DNA of 64,000 nt from UBA6168 sp964573725 (GCA_964573725.1 CAZNLJ010000012.1:57797-121796), one strand, 5' to 3'. Counted from the stretch's first letter, positions 9,139-18,489 are shown. The notes: generated by a model from the letters alone, not told the origin. Made by a program: numbers and translations.

Positions 9139-9801
9139 TTAGTTAGGGGTGATAGCCTGGCGGGCGAGGTAGAAATCGACTTTCTCGTAGGTGGTGTCGG
9201 CAATCCGTGCATCCATTTCCGCCAGGGTCTTCGGTGGCGGGACGATGGCCTTGTCCCCTTTGCGCCAGTTGACCGGGAGGGCGCACTTGCAGGTGTCGGC
9301 GGTCTGGAGGGCGGTCAGTGCCCGCTGGATTTCATCCATGTTGCGGCCGACGTTCATCGGATAGTACATGATGAGCCGGATGATGCCCTGCGGGTCGATG
9401 ATGAAAACGGCCCGGACAGCTGCGGTTTCGCTTTCTCCCGGATGGAGCATGCCGTATAAGTGGGAGACCTTCATGTCGAGGTCTGCGATGATCGGGAAAT
9501 CCATGTAGACGTCCGTCTTTTCCCGGACATTGTTGACCCAGGCCAAGTGGGAATGGATGCTGTCGATGCTCAGCCCGAGCAACTTGGTTTGGTGTGCGGC
9601 ATAAAAGTCCTTGTCCAGGGCGAAGGCGGACATCTCCGTCGTGCAGACGGGGGTGAAATCCGCCGGGTGGGAGAACAGGATGACCCAGCTTCCCTTGTTG
9701 AATTCGGAGAAGGTCATGTTCCCGGTGGTGGTCTTGGCGGTGAAATCCGGCGCCTTGTCCCCGATGCGGGGTATGGTGCCGTTTTGTACGGTGGTATTCA
9801 T
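9139..9801 (-). CDS. 1-Cys-type peroxiredoxin (Prx6 subfamily)
   Basis: 220-residue thiol peroxidase that reduces H2O2 and organic or sulfur peroxides. Peroxidatic Cys53 lies in SHPADFTPVCTTE, the Prx6 signature; a C-terminal CKCALPVNW carries further cysteines as in bacterial and archaeal long Prx6 forms, so a 2-Cys mechanism is possible. Length fits the subfamily. It sits just downstream, on the same strand, of two rhodanese genes and a persulfide dioxygenase, suggesting a role in sulfane sulfur or peroxide stress. An AT-rich stretch lies directly before its ATG. Confidence 0.95.
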   Translation of the reverse strand: MNTTVQNGTIPRIGDKAPDFTAKTTTGNMTFSEFNKGSWVILFSHPADFTPVCTTEMSAFALDKDFYAAHQTKLLGLSIDSIHSHLAWVNNVREKTDVYMDFPIIADLDMKVSHLYGMLHPGESETAAVRAVFIIDPQGIIRLIMYYPMNVGRNMDEIQRALTALQTADTCKCALPVNWRKGDKAIVPPPKTLAEMDARIADTTYEKVDFYLARQAITPN

Positions 9802-9862
9802 ATTATATAATATTTTTACATGAAAAAAAACAGTTCCTGGGGGCGGATCCGTTTCGGCCGGT

Positions 9863-10180
9863 TCATCGGCCCTTGGCCTGTGCGACGCGTTGCCAGGGGC
9901 CGCCGTTGACACAGGTGATGCCGGCGGCCTGCAGCTGCCGGGCGGCGATGCCGCTGCGGCGGCCGGAGGCACAACAGGTGACGACCGGCTTTTGCTGCCG
10001 CACCAAGCGGCTGACTTGGGCACCCAGCTCCTGCAGGGGGATGTTGGTGGCACCCTTGGCATGACCGGCCTTGAACTCCTCCCGGCTGCGGACATCGACG
10101 ATGACGGCACCCTGGTCAAGGAGCTCCCGCATGCCCGGCCCGGTCGGGCCACCGAACAATTTTTTCAGGAAGTTGAACAT
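9863..10180 (-). CDS. Single-domain rhodanese
   Basis: 105-residue rhodanese that carries sulfane sulfur on an active-site Cys. VDVRSREEFKAGHAKGATNIP is the CH2A-like N-terminal motif; the active loop is TCCASGRRSG. It begins with a short basic amphipathic stretch (MFNFLKKLFGG) but has no clear signal peptide. Lies between another rhodanese (10213) and the peroxiredoxin (9139), all on the minus strand, so likely one sulfur-handling transcript. Confidence 0.92.
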   Translation of the reverse strand: MFNFLKKLFGGPTGPGMRELLDQGAVIVDVRSREEFKAGHAKGATNIPLQELGAQVSRLVRQQKPVVTCCASGRRSGIAARQLQAAGITCVNGGPWQRVAQAKGR

Positions 10181-10212
10181 AAGGTTCTTTTTGTTTGTGG
10201 AGAGGATGGGTG

Positions 10213-10515
10213 TCAGACGGATGGGGTGAAAGCGGCCTGTGCCTGGTAGTACAGTACCTCGTCCAAACCGCCCGCATTGTAGACCGGGGTGATTCCTTTT
10301 GCCTGCAGGACCAGTTTCGCGTGCTCGCTTCGGTTGCCGCTGCGGCAATAGACGACGATGGGTCGGGAGAGGTTGCGATAGTTGTCGAGGGAACTCATCA
10401 GTTCGCTCAAGGGAAGGTTGATGGCACCTTTGGCATGTCCGGATTGGAATTCATAGGTCTCGCGGACATCGACCAGGGTGGCGGAGGGATCGTTGACGAT
10501 TGCGGTTAAGTCCAT
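10213..10515 (-). CDS. Single-domain rhodanese
   Basis: 100-residue cytosolic rhodanese. TLVDVRETYEFQSGHAKGAINLP precedes the active loop YCRSGNRSEHA, the common form in persulfide-carrying single-domain rhodaneses. It is 32 bases upstream of the second rhodanese gene on the same strand. A TAccTTTG element lies 31 bases upstream of its start. The next gene upstream is the persulfide dioxygenase fusion, separated by a terminator. Confidence 0.93.
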   Translation of the reverse strand: MDLTAIVNDPSATLVDVRETYEFQSGHAKGAINLPLSELMSSLDNYRNLSRPIVVYCRSGNRSEHAKLVLQAKGITPVYNAGGLDEVLYYQAQAAFTPSV

Positions 10516-10545
10516 GTTGACAAATTTTTTGTGATTTGTATGGTA

Positions 10546-10553
10546 CAAAGGTA
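10546..10553 (-). promoter_or_regulatory. -7 element for the rhodanese genes
   Basis: TACCTTTG on the minus strand, a perfect TAnnTTTG, 31 bases upstream of the rhodanese ATG at 10515. No convincing -33 TTTG at the right distance. Confidence 0.5.
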
Positions 10554-10671
10554 AGCCGGTGCCGCCGCTTATTCCGTAATCCACATCACACGTGTGCCGG
10601 CCGGCCGGGAAATCGGAGGCGGACGCACAATCCCGGGCCGGGTCCGGCCGGACCAGCCCGGGGTGGTCCGG

Positions 10672-10714
10672 AAAAAAAGAAGCGCTTGTGCACGGTCGGC
10701 ACAAGCACTTCTTT
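10672..10714 (-). terminator. Rho-independent terminator of the persulfide dioxygenase gene
   Basis: 16-base arms at 10676-10691 and 10699-10714 with a 7-base loop. The one mismatch becomes a G-U pair only in minus-strand RNA, and the T run (complement of A 10672-10678) also follows on the minus strand. It begins 22 bases past the stop codon at 10736. Confidence 0.88.
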
Positions 10715-10735
10715 CAAAAATCGAACAATTAGAAA

Positions 10736-12148
10736 TCACAGTTCCGTCAGCTGCGCCACAAAGTCCGTCCTCGGGAGGGCTGTCTGGCTGAGTGCCTTGT
10801 ATCCACCCCGGATATTGACGAGTTGGTGGAAACCGCGGGATTTGAGGATGGAGGCGGCGATGACGGAGCGGTAGCCGCCGGCGCAATGCAGGTAGTAGGT
10901 CTTGTTGCGATCGAGCTCGGCCATGTGCTGGTTGATGAAATCCAGCGGGAAATTGCTCGCTCCCTGGATGTGCTCGGTGTCGAATTCGCTGCTTCGGCGC
11001 ACGTCCAGCAGGTTCATGGACTTGCGGTCGTATTTGGCGGCGAAGGCGTCGGCGGAGATTTCCTCGAGGGTGTCGACCTCCTCGCCGGCATGTCGCCAGG
11101 CCTCGATGCCTCCTGCCAGGTACCCGATGGCGTGGTCATAGCCGACCCGCGCCAGTCTGGTGACGACTTCCTCCTCGCGGCCGGGTTCGCAGACGAAAAG
11201 GATGGGTGTCCGCAGGTCCGTGACCAGGGTGCCGACCCAGGGGGCGAAATTGTCATCGATGCCGATGAAAATCGAGCCCGGGATGAAGCCCTTGGCGAAG
11301 TCCGACTGGTGCCGGGTATCCAGCACCAGGGCTTCGTTCCCTTCCCAGGCGGCTTTGAACGAGCGGACGGTCAGCGCCTGTTCGCCGCGTTCGCGGACGG
11401 TTTCGATGCTTTCGTACCCCATCTTGTTCATCATGGCGTTCTTGGGGAAATATTGCGGGGGAGGTACCAGGCCGGTGAGCACTTCCTCGATGAAAGCCTC
11501 CTTGGACATATCGGCCCGAAGGGCGTAATTCAGTTTTTTCTGGTCGCCGAGGTAGCCCCAGGTATCCTTGCTCATTTTCTTGCCGCAGGCCGAGCCGGCG
11601 CCGTGTCCGGGGTAGACGATGACATCGTCGTTCAAGGGCATGATCCGGTTGCGGAGGCTGTCGTAAAGCATGCCGGCCAGGTCGCTTTCGGTAATTTCCC
11701 CTTGCTTGATGGCCAAATCGGGGCGGCCGACATCCCCCAGGAAGAGCGTATCGCCGGTAAAGATCGCATAGTCCTTCCCGTTTTCGTCCTTGAGCAGGAA
11801 GGTCGTGCTTTCCATCGTATGGCCCGGGGTATGCAGCACCTGTATGGTCACCTCACCGACTTTCAGCACCTCGTTGTCCGCAGCGATGTGGGCCTCGAAA
11901 TTGGGTTTGGCCGTAGGGCCGTAGACAATGGTGGCACCGGTTTCCTTGGCCAGGTCCAGGTGTCCGGAAACGAAATCCGCATGGAAGTGTGTCTCCAATA
12001 CGTACTTCAGGGTCGCTTGGTCGTCCCGGAGCCGCTGCAGGTAGGGTTCCGTCTCCCGAAGTGGGTCGATGATGACCGCTTCCCCTTTGCTGACGATATA
12101 ATAGGCCGCTTCCGCGAGGCATCCGGTATAGAGCTGTTCTACTTTCAT
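10736..12148 (-). CDS. Persulfide dioxygenase-rhodanese fusion (metallo-beta-lactamase + 2 rhodanese domains)
   Basis: 470-residue fusion. Residues 1 to about 240 are an ETHE1-like metallo-beta-lactamase (ETHFHADFVSGHLDLA, HTPGHTMESTTF, FTGDTLFLGDVGRPDL, PGHGAGSACG), the fold that uses mononuclear iron to oxidise glutathione-type persulfide to sulfite. Two rhodanese domains follow: about 265-365 (FVCEPGREEE in the loop position) and about 370-468 with an intact loop HCAGGYRS. The first rhodanese loop is less canonical. Such fusions couple sulfur transfer to oxidation. Neighbours on the same strand are a Crp/Fnr regulator upstream and two small rhodaneses plus a peroxiredoxin downstream. Confidence 0.95.
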   Translation of the reverse strand: MKVEQLYTGCLAEAAYYIVSKGEAVIIDPLRETEPYLQRLRDDQATLKYVLETHFHADFVSGHLDLAKETGATIVYGPTAKPNFEAHIAADNEVLKVGEVTIQVLHTPGHTMESTTFLLKDENGKDYAIFTGDTLFLGDVGRPDLAIKQGEITESDLAGMLYDSLRNRIMPLNDDVIVYPGHGAGSACGKKMSKDTWGYLGDQKKLNYALRADMSKEAFIEEVLTGLVPPPQYFPKNAMMNKMGYESIETVRERGEQALTVRSFKAAWEGNEALVLDTRHQSDFAKGFIPGSIFIGIDDNFAPWVGTLVTDLRTPILFVCEPGREEEVVTRLARVGYDHAIGYLAGGIEAWRHAGEEVDTLEEISADAFAAKYDRKSMNLLDVRRSSEFDTEHIQGASNFPLDFINQHMAELDRNKTYYLHCAGGYRSVIAASILKSRGFHQLVNIRGGYKALSQTALPRTDFVAQLTEL

Positions 12149-12405
12149 GACAAAAGATGTTTAGGTGATGATCGAGTTTTTTTCCGCATTCCGATGTGTA
12201 GGTGTCACCCAGGTGTCGATGAATGCAAAGGTCGGTCGGGAAGCGGCGCGGGTATGTGAAGAAGCTCACGGACAGGGGTGACCTTCATCAGCCTGTGGGC
12301 ATGAGAAAGCTCACCTCCCGGCGCGGAAGCGGGGCAGGAAGGGGAAGCACCGGCGGAACGGGGGGACTGGTTGTTTCTTGTCCGCCTTGGAGATGGTCGA
12401 AATGG

Positions 12406-13059
12406 TTATTGCTTGAGCATCAGCTGATTCCTGCCCAGTTTGACGATACCCTCCCGCTCCAGGTTCTTGAGCAGGCGGGAGATGGCCTCGCGGGTCACGT
12501 TCAGGTCGTAGGCGATGTCCTGGTGGGAAGCCTGGATGACGCGGTTGCCGGTCAGCCCGACCCGTTTGCGGAGGTACTCCAGCAGGCGTTCGTCGAGGTG
12601 TTTGAAGGAGATGCTGTCCACCACCCGGACCAAGTCCATGATCTTGCGGTCATAGGTGGTCAGAACGAAATTCTTCCAGCTGGGGTAGCGGGTCATCCAA
12701 TCCTCCATGTACCGGATGGGGATGGCGATCAGGGAGGTGTCCTCCTCCGCCTCCGTCCGGATTTCGCTCTTCTTGTGGACCATGCAACAGGTGAACGACA
12801 TCGAGCAGGCATCACCCGGCTGCAGGAAATACAGCAGGATCTCGCGGTCCTCGTTCGGGTCCTCCCGGGTCACCCGGATGGCGCCCTCCACGACCAGCGG
12901 GACGAGCTTGACGTAGCTGCCGTAGTCCATGATGACTTCCCCGGCTTGGAAATGCATCAGTTTGCCCACCTGGGCGATCTCCTGTTGCAGCTCCTTTTCG
13001 AGCAATTGGGGAAAATGTGCCTGGAGCAATTCGATGATGTTGGCGCTTTCGGTGATCAT
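12406..13059 (-). CDS. Crp/Fnr family transcription regulator
   Basis: 217-residue regulator: cyclic-nucleotide-binding fold (about 10-130), dimerisation helix, and a winged helix at the C-terminus (SHQDIAYDLNVTREAISRLL then NLEREGIVKLGRNQLML). There is no N-terminal Cys cluster for an iron-sulfur centre. Cys85, Cys91 and Cys92 sit in GDACSMSFTCCMVHKK inside the effector domain, where thiol-sensing is conceivable. It is directly upstream of the persulfide dioxygenase on the same strand (256 bases apart), so control of the sulfur cluster is the simplest reading. cAMP binding cannot be excluded, and an adenylate cyclase lies at 14303. Start 13059 is the ATG that begins the folded domain. Confidence 0.92.
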   Translation of the reverse strand: MITESANIIELLQAHFPQLLEKELQQEIAQVGKLMHFQAGEVIMDYGSYVKLVPLVVEGAIRVTREDPNEDREILLYFLQPGDACSMSFTCCMVHKKSEIRTEAEEDTSLIAIPIRYMEDWMTRYPSWKNFVLTTYDRKIMDLVRVVDSISFKHLDERLLEYLRKRVGLTGNRVIQASHQDIAYDLNVTREAISRLLKNLEREGIVKLGRNQLMLKQ

Positions 13060-13145
13060 GGTGGAAGTTCTTTTGAAAATCGGGTATTTTCTGGTCCGTC
13101 CGGTCCGGGCATGCCCATCGGAAAAGCGGCCTTCCTGCCGGATAT

Positions 13146-14057
13146 TCAGCGTACCGGCCATCCCCGGTCCGGGTAATCGGTAATGAGGCCGTCCACGCCC
13201 CAGCGGATCAGTTTCCGCATGGTCTTGGGGTCGTTGACGGTCCAGGGGACGACCCGGATCCCCATGCGGTGGAGGGCGTCGACCTGGCGTTTCCGGAGCA
13301 GCCGGTGATAGGGGCTGTAAATGGCCGGCCGGAACCCGAGGTCGTCCACGAATGCCGACGGATTCCCCGGCTTTTCGACCAGCAGGGCGGTGCGCAGGGT
13401 GGGGTCCAGGTCATGCACCGCCCGCAGGGCTCTCGGGTCGAAGGACTGGACGGTCGAGATACCTGAGATGTCCAGGTCCCGGAGGGCCGCTACGGTCAGC
13501 CGGGAGAATGTTTCCACGGGCGGGGTCAGGAGGCCGTCGTAGGACGGCCGGCTCTTGATCTCGATATTGAAGGCGGGCATTGGCCGGCCGTTTTCCCGGC
13601 AGTGGTCCCGGACGGCGGCTACGACCGCCGCCAGCGACGGCTTGTGTACCGCTTCCCGCCGTTGGTCCGGGAAACGGGGATTGCCGCGACTGCCGCAATC
13701 GAAGGATTGGATTTCCCCGTAGGTAAGGTCCAGCAGTTTGTAGGTCGACGATCCCTGGCCCGGCGGTATCGGGGTACCGTCGGGCATGCGGCAGATGTCG
13801 TCCGACATCCAGGGCTCGTGGCTGACCACCAGCAGGCCGTCTTTGGACACCGCCAGGTCCAGTTCCAAGGTGGTGACCCACGGATAGGACAAGGCCCGCA
13901 GGAATGCCGGGATGCTGTTTTCAGGTGCCAGCCCCCGGGCGCCCCGGTGGCCCTGCCAATCGAAGGGGCGTGGATCGGCTTGGGATGTCCCGAAAATCGG
14001 CAGGATGGCCATGGATAGGGTCAGCAATGGGAAGGAAAGGTATATGGACTTGGTCAT
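13146..14057 (-). CDS. Glycerophosphodiester phosphodiesterase, secreted
   Basis: 303-residue GDPD, which hydrolyses glycerophosphodiesters to glycerol 3-phosphate and an alcohol. A signal peptide spans about residues 1-25. The catalytic barrel shows QGHRGARGLAPENSIPAF (HR and E of the metal site), ELDLAVSKDGLLVVSHEP (second E-x-D and the catalytic H), and FNIEIKSRP; the end GVDGLITDYPDR is typical. It probably salvages phosphate and glycerol from lipid headgroups in the periplasm. Single gene, divergent from the adenylate cyclase at 14303. Confidence 0.95.
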   Translation of the reverse strand: MTKSIYLSFPLLTLSMAILPIFGTSQADPRPFDWQGHRGARGLAPENSIPAFLRALSYPWVTTLELDLAVSKDGLLVVSHEPWMSDDICRMPDGTPIPPGQGSSTYKLLDLTYGEIQSFDCGSRGNPRFPDQRREAVHKPSLAAVVAAVRDHCRENGRPMPAFNIEIKSRPSYDGLLTPPVETFSRLTVAALRDLDISGISTVQSFDPRALRAVHDLDPTLRTALLVEKPGNPSAFVDDLGFRPAIYSPYHRLLRKRQVDALHRMGIRVVPWTVNDPKTMRKLIRWGVDGLITDYPDRGWPVR

Positions 14058-14302
14058 CGGTCGGCATTTTACGCCCGGATACCCTGGACAAACGGCCTTG
14101 GGAGCCCACCCGTCCGGCATCCGGGGTAAAATTAGCCCTCCGGCCGGTAAAAACGACCGCACCGGCGAAATTTTGCCGAAGGGGTGACAAATTGCTCCCG
14201 ATCCGGAAGGTAGCGGCTGTCCCGGCCGGAAATCTTTCCACCTGCCTTATCGGCATCATGGAAAGTTGCGGCAAACCAGATAATTTAGCCCAAAATACCG
14301 CT

Positions 14303-15805
14303 ATGCACCGATTGTTGGCAATCCTGGTTTGTTGGGGGGTCGGCCTTGCCACCCTCTACCCGCAGTCCGCCCGCATCCAGGTACTGGAGGACAGCATCCG
14401 GACCTTGACGGGGGAAGCGGCGGTCCGCACGGCCCTGGCCCTGGCGGTGCTGTGCCGTGAGGAGGACAAGACGGACCGTTCGATGGCTTGGGCGGACAAG
14501 GCTTTCGTGGCGGCCAGGAGCGAAGGTTGGAAGGACCTGCAGGCGATGGCCCTGATGGAGAAGGCCCGAACCACCAGCCGGGCGGCAGGGCCGCTCCACG
14601 TGCAGCGCAACCTCAAGGCCTACAAATGGTGGGAGGAAGCCTACCATACCGCCACCGCCTTGTCGCTCCGGCATGAGGCATTGACGGGAATGGGCGATTT
14701 GGCCGGCCTCCTCGGCCGTCGCCGGGAGGTGATGGCCCTGGAACGGAAATTGGTGCAGGCAGGTGGGGCCCGCCTGATGGCCCGGCTGGACAGCCTGGAA
14801 AGCCAAAAGGAAGTCCTGCGCGATAGCCAGGTGGTCCTGGAACAGGTCATCCGCGAGAAGGAGGATGCCATCCGGAATATGTCGCAGGCGCAGATGCGGC
14901 AGCAGTTGATGCTGGCGGAGCGGGAGCGGCTGCTGGATTCCCTCCGGTACCGGCAGGCCGCCGATTCCCTGGGTATCGCACAACGCGACCTCCGGCTCGA
15001 AAGACAGGCCGCTGCCCTGGCCCTGAAGGATTCCCAACGGAAACTGTTCCTCGCCCTGGCCGGGCTGGGCCTGCTGCTGACCGCAACCCTCCTGTACCGG
15101 TATCACGCCTCCCGGCGGCACAACGCCGTGCTGGCGTCCAAGAACGCCCTCATCGAAGCGGAGCGCCAACGGGCCGAAAACCTCCTGCACAACATCCTTC
15201 CCGCCCCGGTCGCGCGCGAGCTGCAGGAAACCGGCATCGCCGCCGCCAGGAGGCATGGGGAGGTGTCGGTCCTTTTTTCGGATTTCACCGGTTTCAGCAC
15301 CTTTTCCAAGGGGCTCGCACCGGAGAACCTGGTCCGGGACCTGGACCACGCCTTCCGGGGCTTCGACGAGATCGTCCAACGTCACCGGCTGGAAAAGATA
15401 AAAACCATCGGTGACGCTTATATGTGCGCAGGCGGCTTGTCCGAACCGGATCCCGACCATGCCGTCCGGATGGTCCGGGCCGCCCTTGATTTCATGGCCT
15501 TCCTGGCGGATTGGAACCGGGACCGTTCGGCGGTAGGGCTTTTTCCGTTCGTGGCGCGCATCGGGATCCATACGGGTCCCGTGGTGGCAGGGGTAGTGGG
15601 CAGCAAAAAGTTCGCCTACGACATATGGGGGGAAACCGTCAACATCGCCGCCCGCATGGAAACCGCCAGCGAACCCGGCCGGATCACCTTGTCCGCCGCC
15701 ACCCATGCCCTCGTGGCCGGGCATTTCCGCTGTACGCCCCGCGGTCTGCTGACGGCCCGGAATATCGGAGAAGTGGAGGCCTATTTCGTGGACGGGCCTG
15801 CATGA
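14303..15805 (+). CDS. Class III adenylate cyclase with N-terminal helical sensor region
   Basis: 500-residue protein: signal peptide or first membrane segment (1-20), a TPR-like helical region (about 25-165), coiled coil (about 165-250), one membrane span (about 253-273), then a linker and a class III cyclase domain (about 295-500). Catalytic residues are present: FSDFTGFSTF (metal Asp), EKIKTIGDAYM (purine Lys and second metal Asp), YDIWGETVNIAARME (Asp of adenine selection, Asn and Arg of the transition state). That Lys/Asp pair predicts cAMP rather than cGMP. The helical part would be periplasmic, the cyclase cytosolic. A Crp/Fnr protein at 12406 could respond, but that is inference. Confidence 0.93.
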   Translation: MHRLLAILVCWGVGLATLYPQSARIQVLEDSIRTLTGEAAVRTALALAVLCREEDKTDRSMAWADKAFVAARSEGWKDLQAMALMEKARTTSRAAGPLHVQRNLKAYKWWEEAYHTATALSLRHEALTGMGDLAGLLGRRREVMALERKLVQAGGARLMARLDSLESQKEVLRDSQVVLEQVIREKEDAIRNMSQAQMRQQLMLAERERLLDSLRYRQAADSLGIAQRDLRLERQAAALALKDSQRKLFLALAGLGLLLTATLLYRYHASRRHNAVLASKNALIEAERQRAENLLHNILPAPVARELQETGIAAARRHGEVSVLFSDFTGFSTFSKGLAPENLVRDLDHAFRGFDEIVQRHRLEKIKTIGDAYMCAGGLSEPDPDHAVRMVRAALDFMAFLADWNRDRSAVGLFPFVARIGIHTGPVVAGVVGSKKFAYDIWGETVNIAARMETASEPGRITLSAATHALVAGHFRCTPRGLLTARNIGEVEAYFVDGPA

Positions 15806-16018
15806 ACGGCACCGCGGCGGCGCAGATACCCGGAAAATGGAAAAATCGGCCGACGGTACCCGTGCAATACCCCCGGAACCGGAATTTTTCCTACCTTGTC
15901 GGTCGCCTTTCCGCCCGCTTCTTACGGAACTTCCCGTCCTGCCACCGGGCCGGACGGATGGAATTCCGGCGGGCGGCACATCGGAACCGCGCCATCAATC
16001 CGCTAATCGAGCCTCCGC

Positions 16019-17365
16019 ATGAAAAACGCACGTAGAAAATTCCTGTACCAAACCTCGGCACTGGTCGCCGGGGCCACCCTGCTTCCCACGGAAATCATCA
16101 CGGCCCGGCAAGGTCGTGTCGCGGCCGTCGACCGGCTGCAGGTCGGCCTGATCGGTTGCAAGGGCATGGGTTGGAGCAACCTGCAACAACACCTCCGGAT
16201 CAAACAAGTCTCCTGCGCCGCCCTGGCGGATGTAGACCAGTCCGTCCTCGACGAAAGGGCAGGGCAGGTGGCCGACCTCCAGGGCAGCCGCCCCGCCCTG
16301 TACAAGGATTACCGGAAAATGCTGGAACAGGAGAACCTCGACTACGTCATAATCGCCACTCCCGACCATTGGCATTGCCTGCCTTTCTGCGACGCCCTGT
16401 CCGCCGGCCTGCATGTCTATCAGGAAAAGCCCCTGGCCAACTCCATCGAGGAATGCAACCTCATGCGCAAAGCCGCCCGCCGTTACGGGAAAATGGTCCA
16501 GGTCGGACAATGGCAGCGCAGCGGGAGCCACTACGAAAGAGCCATCGAATATCTTCGTTCCGGTCGGATCGGTAATGTCCGGCTCGTGAAATGCTGGGCC
16601 TACCAGGGGTGGATGAAACCGGTGCCCGTCGTGCCGGATGCGACGCCCCCCGCCGGGGTGGACTACGACATGTGGCTGGGCCCCGCCCCGCGCCGACCGT
16701 TCAACCAAAACCGCTTCCATTTCAATTTCCGCTGGTTCTGGGATTACGCCGGCGGATTGATGACGGATTGGGGGGTTCACGAGATCGATATCGCCCTCTA
16801 TGCCATGGGGGTCTCGGCACCTAAGTCGGTCATGGCCTCCGGGGGCAAGCTGGCATACCCCGACGATGCCTCCGAAACGCCGGATACCCTGCAGGCGGTC
16901 TTCGAATACGACCATTTCAACATGCTCTGGGAACACGGAACGGGAATCGACCTCGGCAACTACGGCAAAACGGAAGGCATCGCCTTCATCGGCAACAACG
17001 GAACCCTGGTCCTCAACCGCGACGGTTGGGACGTCATCCCCGAAACCCTCCGGGATGACGGCGGAATCCTGCGGTACAAGGTCGAGGACATCCCGGAACA
17101 GCGTAAACCGTCCGGCGAGAATTACCTCTACGAGCACGTCCGGAATTTCGTCGAGGCCATCACCGAAAACCGACCGGATATCCTGAAGTGCGGCATCGAG
17201 ACCGGTGCCGTGGCGGCCATCAATGCCCACATGGGCAATGTGGCCTTCAAGACCGGCAGGAAGGTATACTGGGACGCGGCCGCCGGCAATTTCGGAGCCG
17301 ACGAAGCGGCCAACCGCCTGATCCGGTCACAATATCAGAACGGCTGGTCCCTGCCGTCCGTCTGA
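16019..17365 (+). CDS. Gfo/Idh/MocA family oxidoreductase with Tat-like signal
   Basis: 448-residue NAD(P)-dependent oxidoreductase of the type exported folded with its cofactor. The N-terminus MKNARRKFLYQTSALVAGA is Tat-like (RRKFL). The Rossmann fold begins at LQVGLIGCKGMGWSNL; the EKP motif is in YQEKPLANSIEECN, and GGLMTDWGVHEIDIALY is the C-terminal domain signature. Bacteroidota members oxidise sugars or glycosides, often to 3-keto forms that DUF1080 proteins then hydrolyse; a DUF1080 protein is encoded at 1900. Substrate not predictable. Stands alone between the cyclase and the DUF58 gene. Confidence 0.93.
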   Translation: MKNARRKFLYQTSALVAGATLLPTEIITARQGRVAAVDRLQVGLIGCKGMGWSNLQQHLRIKQVSCAALADVDQSVLDERAGQVADLQGSRPALYKDYRKMLEQENLDYVIIATPDHWHCLPFCDALSAGLHVYQEKPLANSIEECNLMRKAARRYGKMVQVGQWQRSGSHYERAIEYLRSGRIGNVRLVKCWAYQGWMKPVPVVPDATPPAGVDYDMWLGPAPRRPFNQNRFHFNFRWFWDYAGGLMTDWGVHEIDIALYAMGVSAPKSVMASGGKLAYPDDASETPDTLQAVFEYDHFNMLWEHGTGIDLGNYGKTEGIAFIGNNGTLVLNRDGWDVIPETLRDDGGILRYKVEDIPEQRKPSGENYLYEHVRNFVEAITENRPDILKCGIETGAVAAINAHMGNVAFKTGRKVYWDAAAGNFGADEAANRLIRSQYQNGWSLPSV

Positions 17366-17494
17366 CGTCTTGCCGATTGCCGCCCCGGCCGGACGCCCCC
17401 CGCGCAACACTTTGCGCACCCGGGCGTTTACCTGTATGGAGTCATGCCGATCATGGGGACGGCATGTCCCGGTTACCAACCCGTCGTTCGAATC

Positions 17495-18415
17495 ATGCAG
17501 TTGACTGACAACATGGATGTCCGGAATCTCGGCAATCTCGAATTGCTGGCCCGGCAAGTGGTGGAAGGTTTCATCATCGGACTGCACAAGTCCCCTTTCC
17601 ACGGTTTCTCCGTCGAGTTCGCGGAACACCGCCTCTACAACCAGGGGGAAAGTACACGCGATCTCGACTGGAAAGTGTTCGCCCGCACGGAACGGCTCTA
17701 TGTCAAGAAGTTCGAAGAGGAAACCAACCTTCGTTGCCAGCTGGTCATCGACGCGTCCTCCTCGATGTATTTCCCGGAAGGGGACGGCGAAACGTTCAAC
17801 AAGCTTCGTTTTTCCGCCCTCGCGGCCGCTTCCCTCATGAACCTGTTGCTGCGGCAACGCGATGCCTTCGGTTTGTCCGTTTTCGACGAATCGGTCGGTC
17901 TGCACACCCGTTGCAAAGCCAGCACCTCCCACTACCGCCTGCTGCTGACCTACCTGCAGCAGCTGTTGGACAACCCCACCCGAAACAAGGGCACGTCCGC
18001 GGCCCAGTCGCTCCACCAAATCGCGGACAGCATCCATCGCCGCTCCCTGGTCGTCCTCTTCAGCGACATGTTCGAACAGGGGGACCAAACGGAAGCCCTT
18101 TTTTCCGCCTTGCAGCACCTGCGCTACAACAAACACGAGGTCATCCTTTTCCATACGGTGGACAAGCGGCTGGAACTCGACTTCGAGTTCTCAAACAGGC
18201 CCTACCTGTTCATCGACATGGAATCCGGCGAGCAGGTCCGCCTGCAGCCCAACCAGGTGAAGGCCTCCTACGTGGAACAGGTCCGTCGCTTCAAGGAATC
18301 CCTCCGGCTGCGCTGCATGCAGTACCGGGTCGATTTTGTGGAGGCGGACATCAACGCCGGCTTCCGCCCCATCCTTCAATCCTGGCTGGTCAAGCGGTCC
18401 CGCATGGGTGTCTGA
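17495..18415 (+). CDS. DUF58 protein (von Willebrand-like)
   Basis: 306-residue cytosolic DUF58 protein. GESTRDLDWKVFARTERLYVKKFEEE is split around the DUF58 signature, and LVIDASSSMYF carries the MIDAS DxSxS motif of a vWA-like fold. These proteins usually work with MoxR-type AAA ATPases as chaperone-like complexes in envelope or stress functions; no MoxR gene is in this window. Start 17495 (MQLTDNMDV) or 17513 (MDVRNLG) are both possible. The following MbnP gene begins 75 bases later on the same strand. Confidence 0.92.
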   Translation: MQLTDNMDVRNLGNLELLARQVVEGFIIGLHKSPFHGFSVEFAEHRLYNQGESTRDLDWKVFARTERLYVKKFEEETNLRCQLVIDASSSMYFPEGDGETFNKLRFSALAAASLMNLLLRQRDAFGLSVFDESVGLHTRCKASTSHYRLLLTYLQQLLDNPTRNKGTSAAQSLHQIADSIHRRSLVVLFSDMFEQGDQTEALFSALQHLRYNKHEVILFHTVDKRLELDFEFSNRPYLFIDMESGEQVRLQPNQVKASYVEQVRRFKESLRLRCMQYRVDFVEADINAGFRPILQSWLVKRSRMGV

Positions 18416-18489
18416 CGGATGCCGGCCCGCTTGTTCCGTTCGGGTCGGCCTGCTGCCGCACCTGCCCGGAAGCATCGATTTCGTCCGAT

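Noticed and set aside
14285..15979. Minus-strand open frame of 564 codons
   Set aside because: Opposite the adenylate cyclase, whose catalytic residues are complete.
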